Below, in pieces: positions 35,425 through 44,254 of a DNA stretch of 64,000 bases. How positions within the stretch are numbered: the first letter of the stretch is position 1; every line of letters starts with the position of its first letter. Origin of the DNA: Dyella thiooxydans (GTDB lineage Bacteria > Pseudomonadota > Gammaproteobacteria > Xanthomonadales > Rhodanobacteraceae); assembly GCF_001641285.1 (NCBI RefSeq), contig NZ_CP014841.1, positions 992,001 through 1,056,000 of the forward strand. Direction: 5' to 3'. The notes under the pieces are model-generated. The model was not told where the DNA came from and made no database searches. It saw only the letters and a program-made list of their open reading frames with translations. The position numbers were made by a program, and so were the translations under genes.

Positions 35425-36206
35425 ACACACCGACCGACGATAGCAACTCACAGCTGCGCTACGCCGAATACGTGCTCGGCGTGCTGGACGCCGACGCCCG
35501 TGCCGAGGTGGAGCGGGACATGGCTTCCAGCGATGCGATCGCCACCGCCGTAGCACTCTGGCAGCGCCGGCTGCTGCCCCTCATTGCCGAGAGCGCGCCT
35601 GTCGATCCGCCCGAGTACGTGTGGCATCGCATCCGCCAGCAGCTGGCGCTGGAGCCGTCTTCAATGGTGGCCCGCCGCGCCACGCCCGAGGCCGTCCGTC
35701 CCCGCTGGTGGAACAATCTGCGCTTCTGGCAAGGGCTCGGGTTGGGCGCGAGCGTGCTGGCCGCGGCCTGCCTCGTCCTGCTGCTGGCGGGCCCGAGGCC
35801 ATCCGGAACGACGCCGTCCTATCTCGCCTCCTCCATCACCCAGGGCGACGGCCAGGTGGGCTGGACGGCGACGGTGGATCTGGACCACCACCGCGTCGTC
35901 ATCGTGCCGACGCGACCGCAGGCGATCGCGAAGGATCGCGCCCCGGAGCTTTGGCTGATTCCCGAAGGGCAGCGCCCGATCGCCGTGGGCATGATCGGTG
36001 GCGACGCACCGGTCACGCTGTCGCTGGCCCCGCGGCTGCTGGCGAGCTTTGGTCCGGGTGCGGCGCTTGCGGTGTCGGTGGAGCCGCCAGGTGGATCGCC
36101 GACCGGGCAGCCGACCGGGCCGGTGATCGCCAAGGGCCTGCTCGATACCTCCGGTGGGGCGATCCAGGCGCCCCTCGCGAACCCCAGGCACCCGCTCGAT
36201 TCCTGA
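35421..36206 (+). CDS. Anti-sigma factor (RskA-like)
   Basis: The 261-residue protein has an N-terminal cytoplasmic helical domain (LRYAEYVLGVLDADARAEVE), one membrane helix near residues 108-126 (GLGASVLAAACLVLLLAG) and a periplasmic RskA-type beta domain (APELWLIPEGQRPIAVGMIG). It would hold the sigma factor inactive until a periplasmic signal. The ATGA overlap with the sigma gene supports the pairing. Confidence 0.9.
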   Translation: MNTPTDDSNSQLRYAEYVLGVLDADARAEVERDMASSDAIATAVALWQRRLLPLIAESAPVDPPEYVWHRIRQQLALEPSSMVARRATPEAVRPRWWNNLRFWQGLGLGASVLAAACLVLLLAGPRPSGTTPSYLASSITQGDGQVGWTATVDLDHHRVVIVPTRPQAIAKDRAPELWLIPEGQRPIAVGMIGGDAPVTLSLAPRLLASFGPGAALAVSVEPPGGSPTGQPTGPVIAKGLLDTSGGAIQAPLANPRHPLDS

Positions 36207-36412
36207 GTGCGGCGCCGTGGGCTTGTCCGAACCCCGCCGGGTCTCGCCGACGGCGCATCAGGGCATCCCTCATTTCGCTATTGCCAAGCGCCGTGTCGTC
36301 CCTCGCGTCGGCGCACCGGCGCGACGGAATAGCGGCTTGTCCGCATCCCGGCGTCCACGGGTCTCGTAGCTGCTAAAGCAGGCCTCTGCCTGCCTACATC
36401 AGGAGACAGTGG

Positions 36413-36802
36413 ATGAACGCCCGGATCTGGATCACTGGCGCGCTGTGGTGCGCGCTGTGCACCTGCGCCTCGCTGGCGGTCGCGCAGACCGCAACGGCAC
36501 CGCATGCCGACGCCTCGCACCGGCTGGTCAGCGCCGACGGCCTGACGCTCTATACCTACGACCGCGACGGCCGGGGCGGACCCAGTCGCTGCGAAGGCGT
36601 CTGTGCCCGCCTGTGGCCGCCGTTCCTCGCCACCGCCGATGCCAAGCCGCCGGAGGGCTACGGTGTCATCGTGCGTGCCGACGGCGCGCGGCAGTGGACC
36701 TGGCGCGGCCATCCGCTCTACCGATACGCCGGCGACACGGCAACGGGCAGCACGCTCGGTGATGGGATCAATGGCACCTGGCATGTCGCTCGTCATCCGT
36801 GA
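36413..36802 (+). CDS. Secreted COG4315-type repeat protein
   Basis: The 129-residue protein has a signal peptide (WITGALWCALCTCASLAVAQ) and two copies of the short repeat seen in the predicted-lipoprotein family COG4315: GLTLYTYDRDGRGGPSRCEG...CARLWPPF and QWTWRGHPLYRYAGDTATGS. Members are extracytoplasmic and of unknown role. AGGAG precedes the ATG. It may be a target of the ECF sigma factor 200 bp upstream. Confidence 0.82.
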   Translation: MNARIWITGALWCALCTCASLAVAQTATAPHADASHRLVSADGLTLYTYDRDGRGGPSRCEGVCARLWPPFLATADAKPPEGYGVIVRADGARQWTWRGHPLYRYAGDTATGSTLGDGINGTWHVARHP

Positions 36803-36889
36803 ATCAAAGTCGTTTGCATCCCTCGGCGTTTTCGTCTCGTACCGGCCGGTAGGGGCGCGGTTGTCGCGCCTTCGACGGAGAACACGACG

Positions 36890-37798
36890 ATGCATCCATA
36901 TCGAAGGAACACCCGATGGCTGGCCGGCGCCCTGCTGCTGGCCGGTGGTCTCATCTCGCTTCCGGCACTCGCCGGCGACAGCGACGCCTCACCGGCCAAC
37001 ATCAGCGGCAAGCTGCTGCTCACCGGCGGCGTCTCGCAGATCGAGGGCGCTGCCGGCGGCGGCCTGACCCCCTGGGCGGTGATCGGCGGATACGGCACGC
37101 AGGACCAGATCGGCGCCAACGCGTTCTACACCCGCGTCAACGTGCAGGACTACCACCTGGACGACGCCGGCGCGCTGGTCGGCATCGACAACCGGGTCGA
37201 GTTCTCGGTGGCGCAGCAGCGCTTCAATACCGAGGACGTCGGCGCCGCGCTGGGCCTCGGTCGCGGGTTCACCTTCCGCCAGAACGTGGTCGGGGTGAAG
37301 GTCCGGCTGTTCGGCGATGCCGTGCTGGAGCAGGACTCCTGGGTGCCGCAGGTCTCGGTCGGCGCGCAGTACAAGAAGAACAACCAGGGTGCGATCCTGC
37401 ATGCGATCGGCGCGAAGAGCGACCACGGCATCGACTACTACGTCAGCGCGACCAAGCTGTACCTGTCGCAGAGCGTGCTGGTGAACGCCACGCTGCGTTT
37501 CACCAAGGCCAACCAGATCGGCATCCTCGGCTTCGGCGGCGACCGGCACGACAGCTACCAGGCGGAGTTCGAGGGGTCGCTGGCGTACCTGCTCAGCCGC
37601 AACTGGGCGGTCGGCGCGGAGTACCGGCAGAAGCCGGACAACCTGGGCATCGCACACGAAAACGACTGGTACGACGCCTTCGTGGCGTGGGCACCGACCA
37701 AGAACGTCTCCGTGACCCTCGCCTACGCGCATCTCGGCAACGTCGTCATCAAGGACAACCAGCGCGGCTTGTATGCCTCCGTGCAGGTCGGTTTCTGA
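36890..37798 (+). CDS. DUF3034-like outer-membrane beta-barrel protein
   Basis: The 302-residue protein has a signal peptide (LAGALLLAGGLISLPALAGD) and then alternating polar/hydrophobic strands (GKLLLTGGVSQIEGAAGGGL, VGVKVRLFGDAVLEQDSWVP) ending in aromatic Phe (SVQVGF), the sorting signal of outer-membrane barrels. NNQGAILHAIGAKSDHGIDY and YRQKPDNLGIAHENDWYDAF are as in DUF3034 proteins. The globin gene follows 28 bp later, so the two are probably one transcript. Confidence 0.82.
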   Translation: MHPYRRNTRWLAGALLLAGGLISLPALAGDSDASPANISGKLLLTGGVSQIEGAAGGGLTPWAVIGGYGTQDQIGANAFYTRVNVQDYHLDDAGALVGIDNRVEFSVAQQRFNTEDVGAALGLGRGFTFRQNVVGVKVRLFGDAVLEQDSWVPQVSVGAQYKKNNQGAILHAIGAKSDHGIDYYVSATKLYLSQSVLVNATLRFTKANQIGILGFGGDRHDSYQAEFEGSLAYLLSRNWAVGAEYRQKPDNLGIAHENDWYDAFVAWAPTKNVSVTLAYAHLGNVVIKDNQRGLYASVQVGF

Positions 37799-37826
37799 CC
37801 CCCAACCATCTTCGAGGATTCCGACC

Positions 37827-38327
37827 ATGTACAAGATCATGATCTCCACCCTGCTGCTGGCCGCCGGCCTGTGCATCGGCGGCCTGGCCGCGGCGCAGGA
37901 CGCGATGCCGGCCGCCCGGCCCGCGGCGAATGCGGACGCCTACCCGTCGGCACCGCGCGACCCGGCGCTCAAGCCGGTGTTCGAGCAGTTCGGCGGCAAG
38001 CCCGGCCTGGTCGCGCTGATGAACGACTTCATGGACAACCTGGTGGCCGATCCGGTCACCCGCCCCTACTTCGAGAACGCCGATCGCGATCACATCAAGG
38101 CGGAACTGGTGGACCAGTTCTGCGTGATTCTCGACGGGCCGTGCACCTATACCGGCAAAGACATGGCCTCGGCCCACCGCGGCATGGATGTCAATCGGGC
38201 CGCGTTCAACGCCCTCGTGCAGGATCTGCAGAGCGCGATGAACAAGCACGACATCCCTTTCCGCGCGCAGAACAAGCTGCTGGCGAAGCTCGCACCGATG
38301 CACCGGCAGATCGTCACCAAGCTATGA
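37827..38327 (+). CDS. Exported truncated hemoglobin (group 1-like)
   Basis: The 166-residue protein starts with a signal peptide (MISTLLLAAGLCIGGLAAAQ) and a linker, then a globin of about 120 residues: LKPVFEQFGGKPGLVALMND, RPYFENADRDHIKAELVDQF, the proximal His in MASAHRGMDVNRAAF, and a C-terminal helix ending MHRQIVTKL. Truncated globins bind O2 or NO, but most are cytoplasmic; export is unusual. It follows the DUF3034 barrel gene. Confidence 0.88.
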   Translation: MYKIMISTLLLAAGLCIGGLAAAQDAMPAARPAANADAYPSAPRDPALKPVFEQFGGKPGLVALMNDFMDNLVADPVTRPYFENADRDHIKAELVDQFCVILDGPCTYTGKDMASAHRGMDVNRAAFNALVQDLQSAMNKHDIPFRAQNKLLAKLAPMHRQIVTKL

Positions 38328-38463
38328 CGTAGTGGTCATCCGTGAGCGTCGCGGGCGAAGCCACGGCGCTCACGGATATGGCATCGAATCGGATATTGCC
38401 GAGGGAACCTCCGTCCCCAAATGTCATACCCCCGATAACGCACCCTGATCACTCCAATTTGGA

Positions 38464-38973
38464 TCAGCTTCGTCCAAGACAAAGATTGGCCGAGCCAGGC
38501 GAGCGCAGCTTGGCGTACTCCACGGCGGTGAGAGCGATGATCAGCAGATCAAACAGCGTCAGCGCGAGATAGCCGGCCGACAGGCCCGTCACGGCCATGT
38601 GGTACAGCTGGTAGGCCGCAAACAGCGCGGTCAGCGCGATCAGTCCCGGGTAGGCCCACAGTCGGCCGCGCACGATCCCCACCAGCACGATCAGCTTCGC
38701 CACGCCGTGCGAAAGCAGGTACGCGGCCGCGAACAGCATGGCGTGCTGCCTGAGGTGGGCCACCCAGTGCAGGACGTGCACGGCGAGAAAATCGCGAGGA
38801 TCCTCGCGCAGCTCGGGTGCCACGATGGCGGCCACCCTGTCCTTCAGCCATTGTGGATCGATCAGCAGCAGCCACAAGCAACCTGCCACCTCTCCCAGGG
38901 CATCGGCGGCCTTGAGCACGAGAGCGATGGCGAACAGCTTGTCGGTTGTCGTCAGTGTGGACAGATATCGCAT
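38464..38973 (-). CDS. DUF2127-like membrane protein
   Basis: The 169-residue protein has four membrane helices (KLFAIALVLKAADALGEVAG, HAMLFAAAYLLSHGVAKLIV, LWAYPGLIALTALFAAYQLY, GYLALTLFDLLIIALTAVEY). The pattern DFLAVHVLHWVAHL before helix 2 and SHGVAKLIVLVGIVRGRLWAYP are as in DUF2127. Function unknown. Confidence 0.82.
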   Translation of the reverse strand: MRYLSTLTTTDKLFAIALVLKAADALGEVAGCLWLLLIDPQWLKDRVAAIVAPELREDPRDFLAVHVLHWVAHLRQHAMLFAAAYLLSHGVAKLIVLVGIVRGRLWAYPGLIALTALFAAYQLYHMAVTGLSAGYLALTLFDLLIIALTAVEYAKLRSPGSANLCLGRS

Positions 38974-38996
38974 GCGCTTTTCGTCGGTCCGTTACC

Positions 38997-39024
38997 GAAG
39001 AGCCCGGCCGGGGCCGGGCTCTTC
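38997..39024 (-). terminator. Strong inverted repeat between two minus-strand genes
   Basis: GAAGAGCCCGGCC and GGCCGGGCTCTTC pair perfectly over 13 bases around GG. It lies 20 bp after the His/Asp-rich gene, in the right place for a terminator, but no T-tract follows on either strand, so termination is likely and not certain. Confidence 0.6.
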
Positions 39025-39043
39025 TCGAACCGAACCGCAAGGC

Positions 39044-39502
39044 TCAGTCACCATCATCATCGTCGTCGTCGCGCGATCCGTAAGGTGCACCGTAGACGAT
39101 GGTCCGCGTGACCACCGGCGCCTCCCGATAGATCACCCGACGACGATAGACCACCCTTGGCGGCGCTTCGTAGTAACGGGGTGCCGGAGCCACGGCATTG
39201 TCGATGAGGCCTTCCACTGCACCGGACACGAGCGCACCCGCTATCCAGCGGCCACCATCCCTGTCGTCGTCATGCCGCCACCGGTCGCCACCGCGATGCC
39301 AATCGCCGCGATCACGGTGCCAGTCATCGCGATCACCGTGCCAGTCGTCGCGATCGCCATGCCGGTCATCATGGTGCCATTCGTGCCGATACCGGTCCCC
39401 ATGATCCCAATGATCATGGGCCGATGCGCCCAACGGCACGGCGCAAAGGGTCGCAACAACCATTGCGATCAACATTTTGTTTGCAGCCAGGCGCTTGACC
39501 AT
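39044..39502 (-). CDS. Secreted His/Asp/Arg-rich repeat protein
   Basis: The 152-residue protein has a signal peptide (MLIAMVVATLCAVPLGASA) and then a low-complexity stretch of DRDDWH-like heptads (HGDRDDWHGDRDDWHRDRGD). A short Gly/Ala segment (WIAGALVSGAVEGLIDNAV), a Tyr/Arg region and an Asp-rich end DDDDDDGD follow. The His and Asp density suggests metal binding in the periplasm; this is inferred. GGAGGTG precedes the ATG at 39502. Confidence 0.75.
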   Translation of the reverse strand: MVKRLAANKMLIAMVVATLCAVPLGASAHDHWDHGDRYRHEWHHDDRHGDRDDWHGDRDDWHRDRGDWHRGGDRWRHDDDRDGGRWIAGALVSGAVEGLIDNAVAPAPRYYEAPPRVVYRRRVIYREAPVVTRTIVYGAPYGSRDDDDDDGD

Positions 39503-39854
39503 GACCCACCTCCGTCGACTCTGTATCGATGTCCGGCTTGTGTGCGTCGTGCGATCGGAGGATCCAGCCGGTCGATCCACCGCATCGAGCGAACGATCGA
39601 CATCACCCATCGTTTCGACTCGCATGGTTCATGGATACGTCCGGATCCTTATGGACCACTTAGCTGCGTGCTGACCGGCCATCCCCGTACAGCTGGCAGT
39701 TACCGTAATGACGGGCGCGCAGCCTTTGCGTGTCGAGCGAATCCGCATCACGTGCTGCCGCTAGCCATGGCCTCTCCGGTGCTGGCGCGCCGGGATGGCC
39801 GGATGCGCGTTCTCGAGGGGGCTCGGAGTGCAGCTCGGATCTGTGGGTGCCGCG
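39503..39854. other. Intergenic region before the GH31 gene end
   Basis: In these 352 bp I find no gene with a ribosome site or recognisable product. It separates the secreted-protein cluster from the sugar-utilisation locus and contains only incidental short frames. Confidence 0.5.
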
Positions 39855-42278
39855 TCAGTTGGAAGGTGTGGCAGGCGCATCGCCTACGACGGACACGACG
39901 GCCGAATCCGGCCCGCTCCATGCCGGTGCCCCCTCATGCCGCAGTCGATGGGCGGCATCGTCCCAGATCAGCCGGGTGAGCGAGTATTTGCCCTGCTCGT
40001 AGTTGTAGGACGTCCCGTCGTCACGGAAAAGCGTGAAGCTGCCATCCGCTCCCGGGTACACCCTGACCGACACGATCTTCTGCGTTTGCTGGACACCACC
40101 TTCGTCCGAGCCCATCGGCACGATGCTCCCTGCTTTCACGAACAGCGGCAGCGTATCGATGGGTGCATCCACGTCGACCGTCTGCCCGCCGTGCAGGCGC
40201 TGGTTCGTCCAGTAGTTGTACCAGTCGCAGCCTGCCGGCAGATACACCGTGCGGTGGGTGGCGCCTTGCTCGGTAACCGGAGCGACCAGGAACGCGGGAC
40301 CGTACATGTATTCGTCGGGGATGTTAGCCACGTTCGGATCGCCCGGAAAATCCATGAACAGCGCACGCATGTACGGCGCGCCCGTCCGGTAGCTGCGATA
40401 GGCCGCCGAATACGTGTATGGCAATAGCCGGTAGCGCAGCTTCAGGTATTTCGCCAGGATCGGTTCGGCCTGTTTGCCGTAGGACCACACTTCGTTGTGG
40501 TTTCTTTCGCCGTGCGCACGCATCACCGGCTGAAAGGCACCCCATTCGAACCAGCGCACGAACAGCTCGGGATAGTCTTCGTAGTTTCCGATCGTGTCGC
40601 GCACGTCGGAGCCGTCGATCAAGGGTTTGTGCGCCGCGTGGTAGTCGGCGGGAATCAGGGGCGAGAAAAAGCCCGCGATGTCCGTGTCCCAGTACGGCAA
40701 CCCCGTCGCGGTGAAATTGAGCCCCGCCGGAATGGATCGCTTGAGCATGTCCCAGGTCGCGAAAATATCGCTGGACCAGAAGACCGTGCCGTTGCGCTGC
40801 GCGCCGAGGTAGGCCGCACGCGCGAGAATCATCACCCTTCGGCTGTTGCCGAAATCGCGCCGGAATCCGTCGTACACAGCGGCGGTATGAAACAGCGGAT
40901 ACACGTTGTAGAAGCGTCTGCCCGAGCCGATCCAGAACACGTCCTTTGCCGGGTCGATGTCCGGTTCCGTTTCATCGAGCCACAGGTAGTCGAAGCCATA
41001 CGGCTTGATGTAGCGATCGCGGATTTCCTGCCAGAACCACTTTGCCGCGGCCGGATTCGTGGTGTCGATGTTCGGTCCGATGACCGCCTTGAAGCCGCCC
41101 GGATCCGGCACGCCATCCGGCGTATGCACCAGCCAGCCTTTGCTGGCGAGCATGTCGTAGAACTTCGACCCCTTCGAGAAGTGCGGCCATACGCTCAGCA
41201 GCGTGCCCACACCCATCGCATGCAGGTGCCGGTTCATGGCGGCGGGATCCGGCCAACGCGTCGGATCCAGGTCCAGGTTTCCCTGCCTGGTCATGTTGAG
41301 AAAATCGACCACCATCACGCCCAGCGGCAGGTGCTTCCGGCGGTACTCGTCGGCAACGGCCAGGAGCTGCTCCTGCGTCGGGTAGATCGCCTTGCTCTGG
41401 ATGTAGCCGTAGACCTGCCGGGGCAGCAGATGCGTCACGCCCGTCAGCCGACGATAACCTTGGTAGATCTCGTCGGCGCTGCTTCCCGCAATGACGAAAT
41501 AGGAGACGCGATCGCCCACGTCCGATGACCAGACGTTCTGGCCGTTGAAGCCGAGCCGTATGGTGGTCTTCGAAGGGTTGTCCCAGACCAGGCCGTAGCC
41601 CAGGCTCGACACCATGAAGGGAACGCAGACGCTCTCGCCACCCAGCGCGGAATAGTCGTGCCAGCAATGGACCTCGTGATCGCGCAGGTCCATCCACCCC
41701 TTCTGCTGCTGTCCGAGCCCGTAGTAATGCTCGTTGGCGGGCGATTCGAAGGTGGCGCCGACAAGGAAGCTTTTTGTGCCTGCATCCGACTGCGTCGCCT
41801 CGGGCACCATCGTCCATGTGCGCATGCGCAGCAGCGTCTTGCCTGCGGCGTCGGTGATCCGCAGCGCGTCGTTGAAGGTGTTCGGATCCTTCCACCCCCC
41901 GAAGTACTTCTCGCGCAGCTGGCGGTTCAGCGCGTCCAGGGGCATGCGCTGGGGGAGTTCGTCAGGCGCAAGCTTCCCGGGCGCCACCCGTACCACCATC
42001 TTCTCCGAACGGAACACGTCGCCGCCTGCTGCGTCGCGCGTATGCGTCCACCCCTTGGCCGAGGGTTCGGCCTCGAATCCGTATCCGGGCGGATGCATCA
42101 CGGCCGCGCGATCGACGCCGAACGTCACCCGCAGAATGTTTGGCGCGTAGGGCTCGAGTGAAATGGTCCGCCCGTCCCGCTGCAGCACGAGTGGTGCATC
42201 CTGCGCCGCTGCCGCGACGTTCAACGACGCACCCAGAAGCAACGCACAAAGTCCGTACGAAAACAGGTTATGCATCAT
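39855..42278 (-). CDS. GH31 alpha-glycosidase, probable alpha-xylosidase
   Basis: The 807-residue protein has a signal peptide (SYGLCALLLGASLNVAAAAQ) and the GH31 catalytic region: YLWLDETEPDIDPAKD with the nucleophile Asp, and FWSSDIFATWDML with the acid/base Asp. ANEHYYGLGQQQKGWMDLRD and CVPFMVSSLGYGLVWDNPS are of the XylS-like branch. It would remove alpha-xylose from xyloglucan oligosaccharides. A second GH31 gene lies at 58820-61258. The start is one of two tandem ATGs (42278 or 42275). Confidence 0.9.
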   Translation of the reverse strand: MMHNLFSYGLCALLLGASLNVAAAAQDAPLVLQRDGRTISLEPYAPNILRVTFGVDRAAVMHPPGYGFEAEPSAKGWTHTRDAAGGDVFRSEKMVVRVAPGKLAPDELPQRMPLDALNRQLREKYFGGWKDPNTFNDALRITDAAGKTLLRMRTWTMVPEATQSDAGTKSFLVGATFESPANEHYYGLGQQQKGWMDLRDHEVHCWHDYSALGGESVCVPFMVSSLGYGLVWDNPSKTTIRLGFNGQNVWSSDVGDRVSYFVIAGSSADEIYQGYRRLTGVTHLLPRQVYGYIQSKAIYPTQEQLLAVADEYRRKHLPLGVMVVDFLNMTRQGNLDLDPTRWPDPAAMNRHLHAMGVGTLLSVWPHFSKGSKFYDMLASKGWLVHTPDGVPDPGGFKAVIGPNIDTTNPAAAKWFWQEIRDRYIKPYGFDYLWLDETEPDIDPAKDVFWIGSGRRFYNVYPLFHTAAVYDGFRRDFGNSRRVMILARAAYLGAQRNGTVFWSSDIFATWDMLKRSIPAGLNFTATGLPYWDTDIAGFFSPLIPADYHAAHKPLIDGSDVRDTIGNYEDYPELFVRWFEWGAFQPVMRAHGERNHNEVWSYGKQAEPILAKYLKLRYRLLPYTYSAAYRSYRTGAPYMRALFMDFPGDPNVANIPDEYMYGPAFLVAPVTEQGATHRTVYLPAGCDWYNYWTNQRLHGGQTVDVDAPIDTLPLFVKAGSIVPMGSDEGGVQQTQKIVSVRVYPGADGSFTLFRDDGTSYNYEQGKYSLTRLIWDDAAHRLRHEGAPAWSGPDSAVVSVVGDAPATPSN

Positions 42279-42716
42279 GCGATGTCGCGCTCCCGATCAT
42301 GCTGCCGATGCCGTTTCGGAAATCCGCCAGGCGGGACCTTCCCATCGCTCTTCCATCGCCGATGTCCGTCCCGCACCCCCGCGGTGATGCCTCGCAATTC
42401 ACCGTCGCCGACCGCATTCTGTCACCCCTGGCAGGGTCTTCCTTCTCATCTTCGCGACCTGACGAATAATCGCAATTCGGGTTGGCCAATATCGCAACGA
42501 ATCACCAGGCGGGATCAGCGCGCGCAAGACCAGGAACTGCGATGGGCACCCGCGGTGCAAGGCAAGCGACGCACGCTGTGGGACAGCTTGAATGCGCCAC
42601 CCGGTCATACCCGTGCCGACACCCCATGCACCGGGCCGTGATGGTCGATCGACCCTGCCCCCGAAGCCTGCTTCGCGGGATCCCCGCGAACCCGGAAGCT
42701 CATGCCGGGCCGGTCG
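42279..42716. other. Intergenic region upstream of the GH31 gene
   Basis: These 438 bp hold no convincing gene. AATTGCGATTATT read on the minus strand at 42465-42477 resembles the ATTGCGAAAT motif found before xylB and the GH29 gene, so this may be a regulated promoter region. Confidence 0.4.
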
Positions 42717-43490
42717 TCAATGATCCGGATGGCTGGTGGCGTAATCCATCACGGTCGAGAACGGCGCCACCCAGATCGTGTCGGAATGGGCTTTGAGATA
42801 GGCAAGAAGCTGAGCATGGGCTTGCGCGGACACGGCGAGGTAATCGCCGCCCACACCGTGGAAACCCAGCACGATCATCCCGCCCCTGCGCTCGACATCC
42901 TTGACGGCGGCAATCAGATCGGCGCCCGTTGCGTTCGAGGGGAAAAAGCGGGCCGGCACATCCATCGGATCGAAAGGACGTTCCGACGGGTCTGCCGAGC
43001 GGGTGTAACGGACCAGTCCGCTCGCGCGCAGCGCCGGAAGATAGTCGATGCCTCCGGCCAGATGCTGGCCACAGGGTGTGGCATAGCTGTGCTGCGGCCT
43101 GCCGTCGATCGCCGTCAGCATCGTGTTCATCGTGCGGATCTCCGTCAGCATGGTGTCGACATCGGAGGCTTCGCTGGTGTCGATGCTTTTTGCCGGTGGA
43201 TAGTTGGCCTGCGGACAGGCATGGCGAATGGTGTGGTTGCCGAGCTCGTGCCCTTCGGCCGCGGCAGACCGCCAGCGCGAAACCTGCTCCGGCCCGATCT
43301 TGCTGCCGATCAGGAAGAATGTTCCCTTGAGGCCAACGGCGTCGAGCGCCGGAATCGCGATGTCCAGCTGTGAGACGAGTGCATCGTCATAGGTCAGCAC
43401 CACGGCTGCCCGCCTGCCGTCTGGCCATGTCCCGGCCACGGCCTGGGTAGCCATCATGGTGAAGATCAAAAAGACCAGTCCGATCCGCAT
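42717..43490 (-). CDS. Secreted polysaccharide deacetylase (NodB fold, CE4)
   Basis: The 257-residue protein has a signal peptide (MRIGLVFLIFTMMATQAVAG) and the NodB motifs TYDDA (metal and catalytic Asp), GNHTIRHACP (two metal-binding His) and IVLGFHGVGG near the C-terminus. Such enzymes remove N- or O-acetyl groups from polysaccharides. Acetylated xylan or xyloglucan is a plausible substrate here. ATG 43490 with GAGGA 5 bases upstream is preferred to upstream Mets. Confidence 0.87.
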   Translation of the reverse strand: MRIGLVFLIFTMMATQAVAGTWPDGRRAAVVLTYDDALVSQLDIAIPALDAVGLKGTFFLIGSKIGPEQVSRWRSAAAEGHELGNHTIRHACPQANYPPAKSIDTSEASDVDTMLTEIRTMNTMLTAIDGRPQHSYATPCGQHLAGGIDYLPALRASGLVRYTRSADPSERPFDPMDVPARFFPSNATGADLIAAVKDVERRGGMIVLGFHGVGGDYLAVSAQAHAQLLAYLKAHSDTIWVAPFSTVMDYATSHPDH

Positions 43491-43524
43491 CACTGTCCTC
43501 CACTCCATGGCGCCCGTTTGCGCC

Positions 43525-43794
43525 CTACTCTTCGCCCGGAAATCCACGCAGGGTGGGTGCGCGATTCACGACGGCCATTCCGGATGGGCCCGCCGTCGCC
43601 CCATCAGAGCGGCACCGGCGCAATCTCCCGACCAGCGTCATCCGCCTGCTGCCACGTTCACGTCGCCCGCTCTCCTGGAGGCCGGCGTGCAACCGGATAC
43701 CCGCCCAGGCACCGATCACCCCGCCAACACCTGCGGCCACCGCACGGAAGGTGCCCCCTCCCGCTCCGGTCGACACGCAATGGGAGCCGTTCAT
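43525..43794 (-). CDS. Doubtful small Gly-rich protein
   Basis: The 89-residue frame starts MNGSHCVSTGAGGGTFRAVA and includes a Gly/Ala stretch VAAGVGGVIGAWAGIRLHAG that could be a membrane segment, then an Arg-rich end. It starts 9 bp after the previous stop, which would fit an operon, but the ribosome site is poor and the product is not recognised. It may be spurious. Confidence 0.3.
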   Translation of the reverse strand: MNGSHCVSTGAGGGTFRAVAAGVGGVIGAWAGIRLHAGLQESGRRERGSRRMTLVGRLRRCRSDGATAGPSGMAVVNRAPTLRGFPGEE

Positions 43795-43803
43795 CCACCA
43801 CCG

Positions 43804-44097
43804 TCACGACGCGCGAAGGGTTTGCTCATGCTGGGTCGCTGCCATCGGAAAGAAGAAATATCTCGTCTCTCTCACGTGGCTTGACTCCGCAATCGGGTGA
43901 ATGGCCTTGACCGTCACCGTGGGCTCGACGGAGGCCGCTCGAGAAAGCTGGGCATCGGCCATGACCGCGGCGATGGCCTCGGCCTTCGCGATCTCCTCGC
44001 TTGAGGCATCGATCCCTCGGGTAATGAAGAAACCCCGCAAACCGGGCTGCCCGGCGACCAGGAAATTCTCTCCCATCAGGAGCAAGGCATAGCTCAA
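43804..44097 (-). CDS. Hypothetical small protein (TTG start)
   Basis: The 97-residue product contains LLLMGENFLVAGQPGLRGFF, ITRGIDASSEEIAKAEAIAA and SVEPTVTVKAIHPIAESSHV, ending ETRYFFFPMAATQHEQTLRA. Composition and codon use look like real protein, not shadow. A GGGGGG tract precedes the TTG at 44097; an ATG lies 7 codons downstream without a ribosome site. The family is not recognised. The 157 bp on to the sugar porter are empty. Confidence 0.5.
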   Translation of the reverse strand: MSYALLLMGENFLVAGQPGLRGFFITRGIDASSEEIAKAEAIAAVMADAQLSRAASVEPTVTVKAIHPIAESSHVRETRYFFFPMAATQHEQTLRAS

Positions 44098-44254
44098 GTC
44101 ACGCCCCCCAGACGATGCGGAACGCAGCCGGCAGGAAGGCCGGTTACGCCGACTGCCCCGAAGCACCCCGGCACGGGCTGCCGTGCCCCGCCGGGCACCA
44201 GGAGCCCGGGCCGGAGGACGTGATGCACTCCTTTTGGCCCGCGCCCGCCCGCCA

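Noticed and set aside
39240-39420. Short tandem DNA repeats resembling a CRISPR array
   Set aside because: Repeats have no unique spacers and are explained by the coding heptads of the His/Asp-rich protein.
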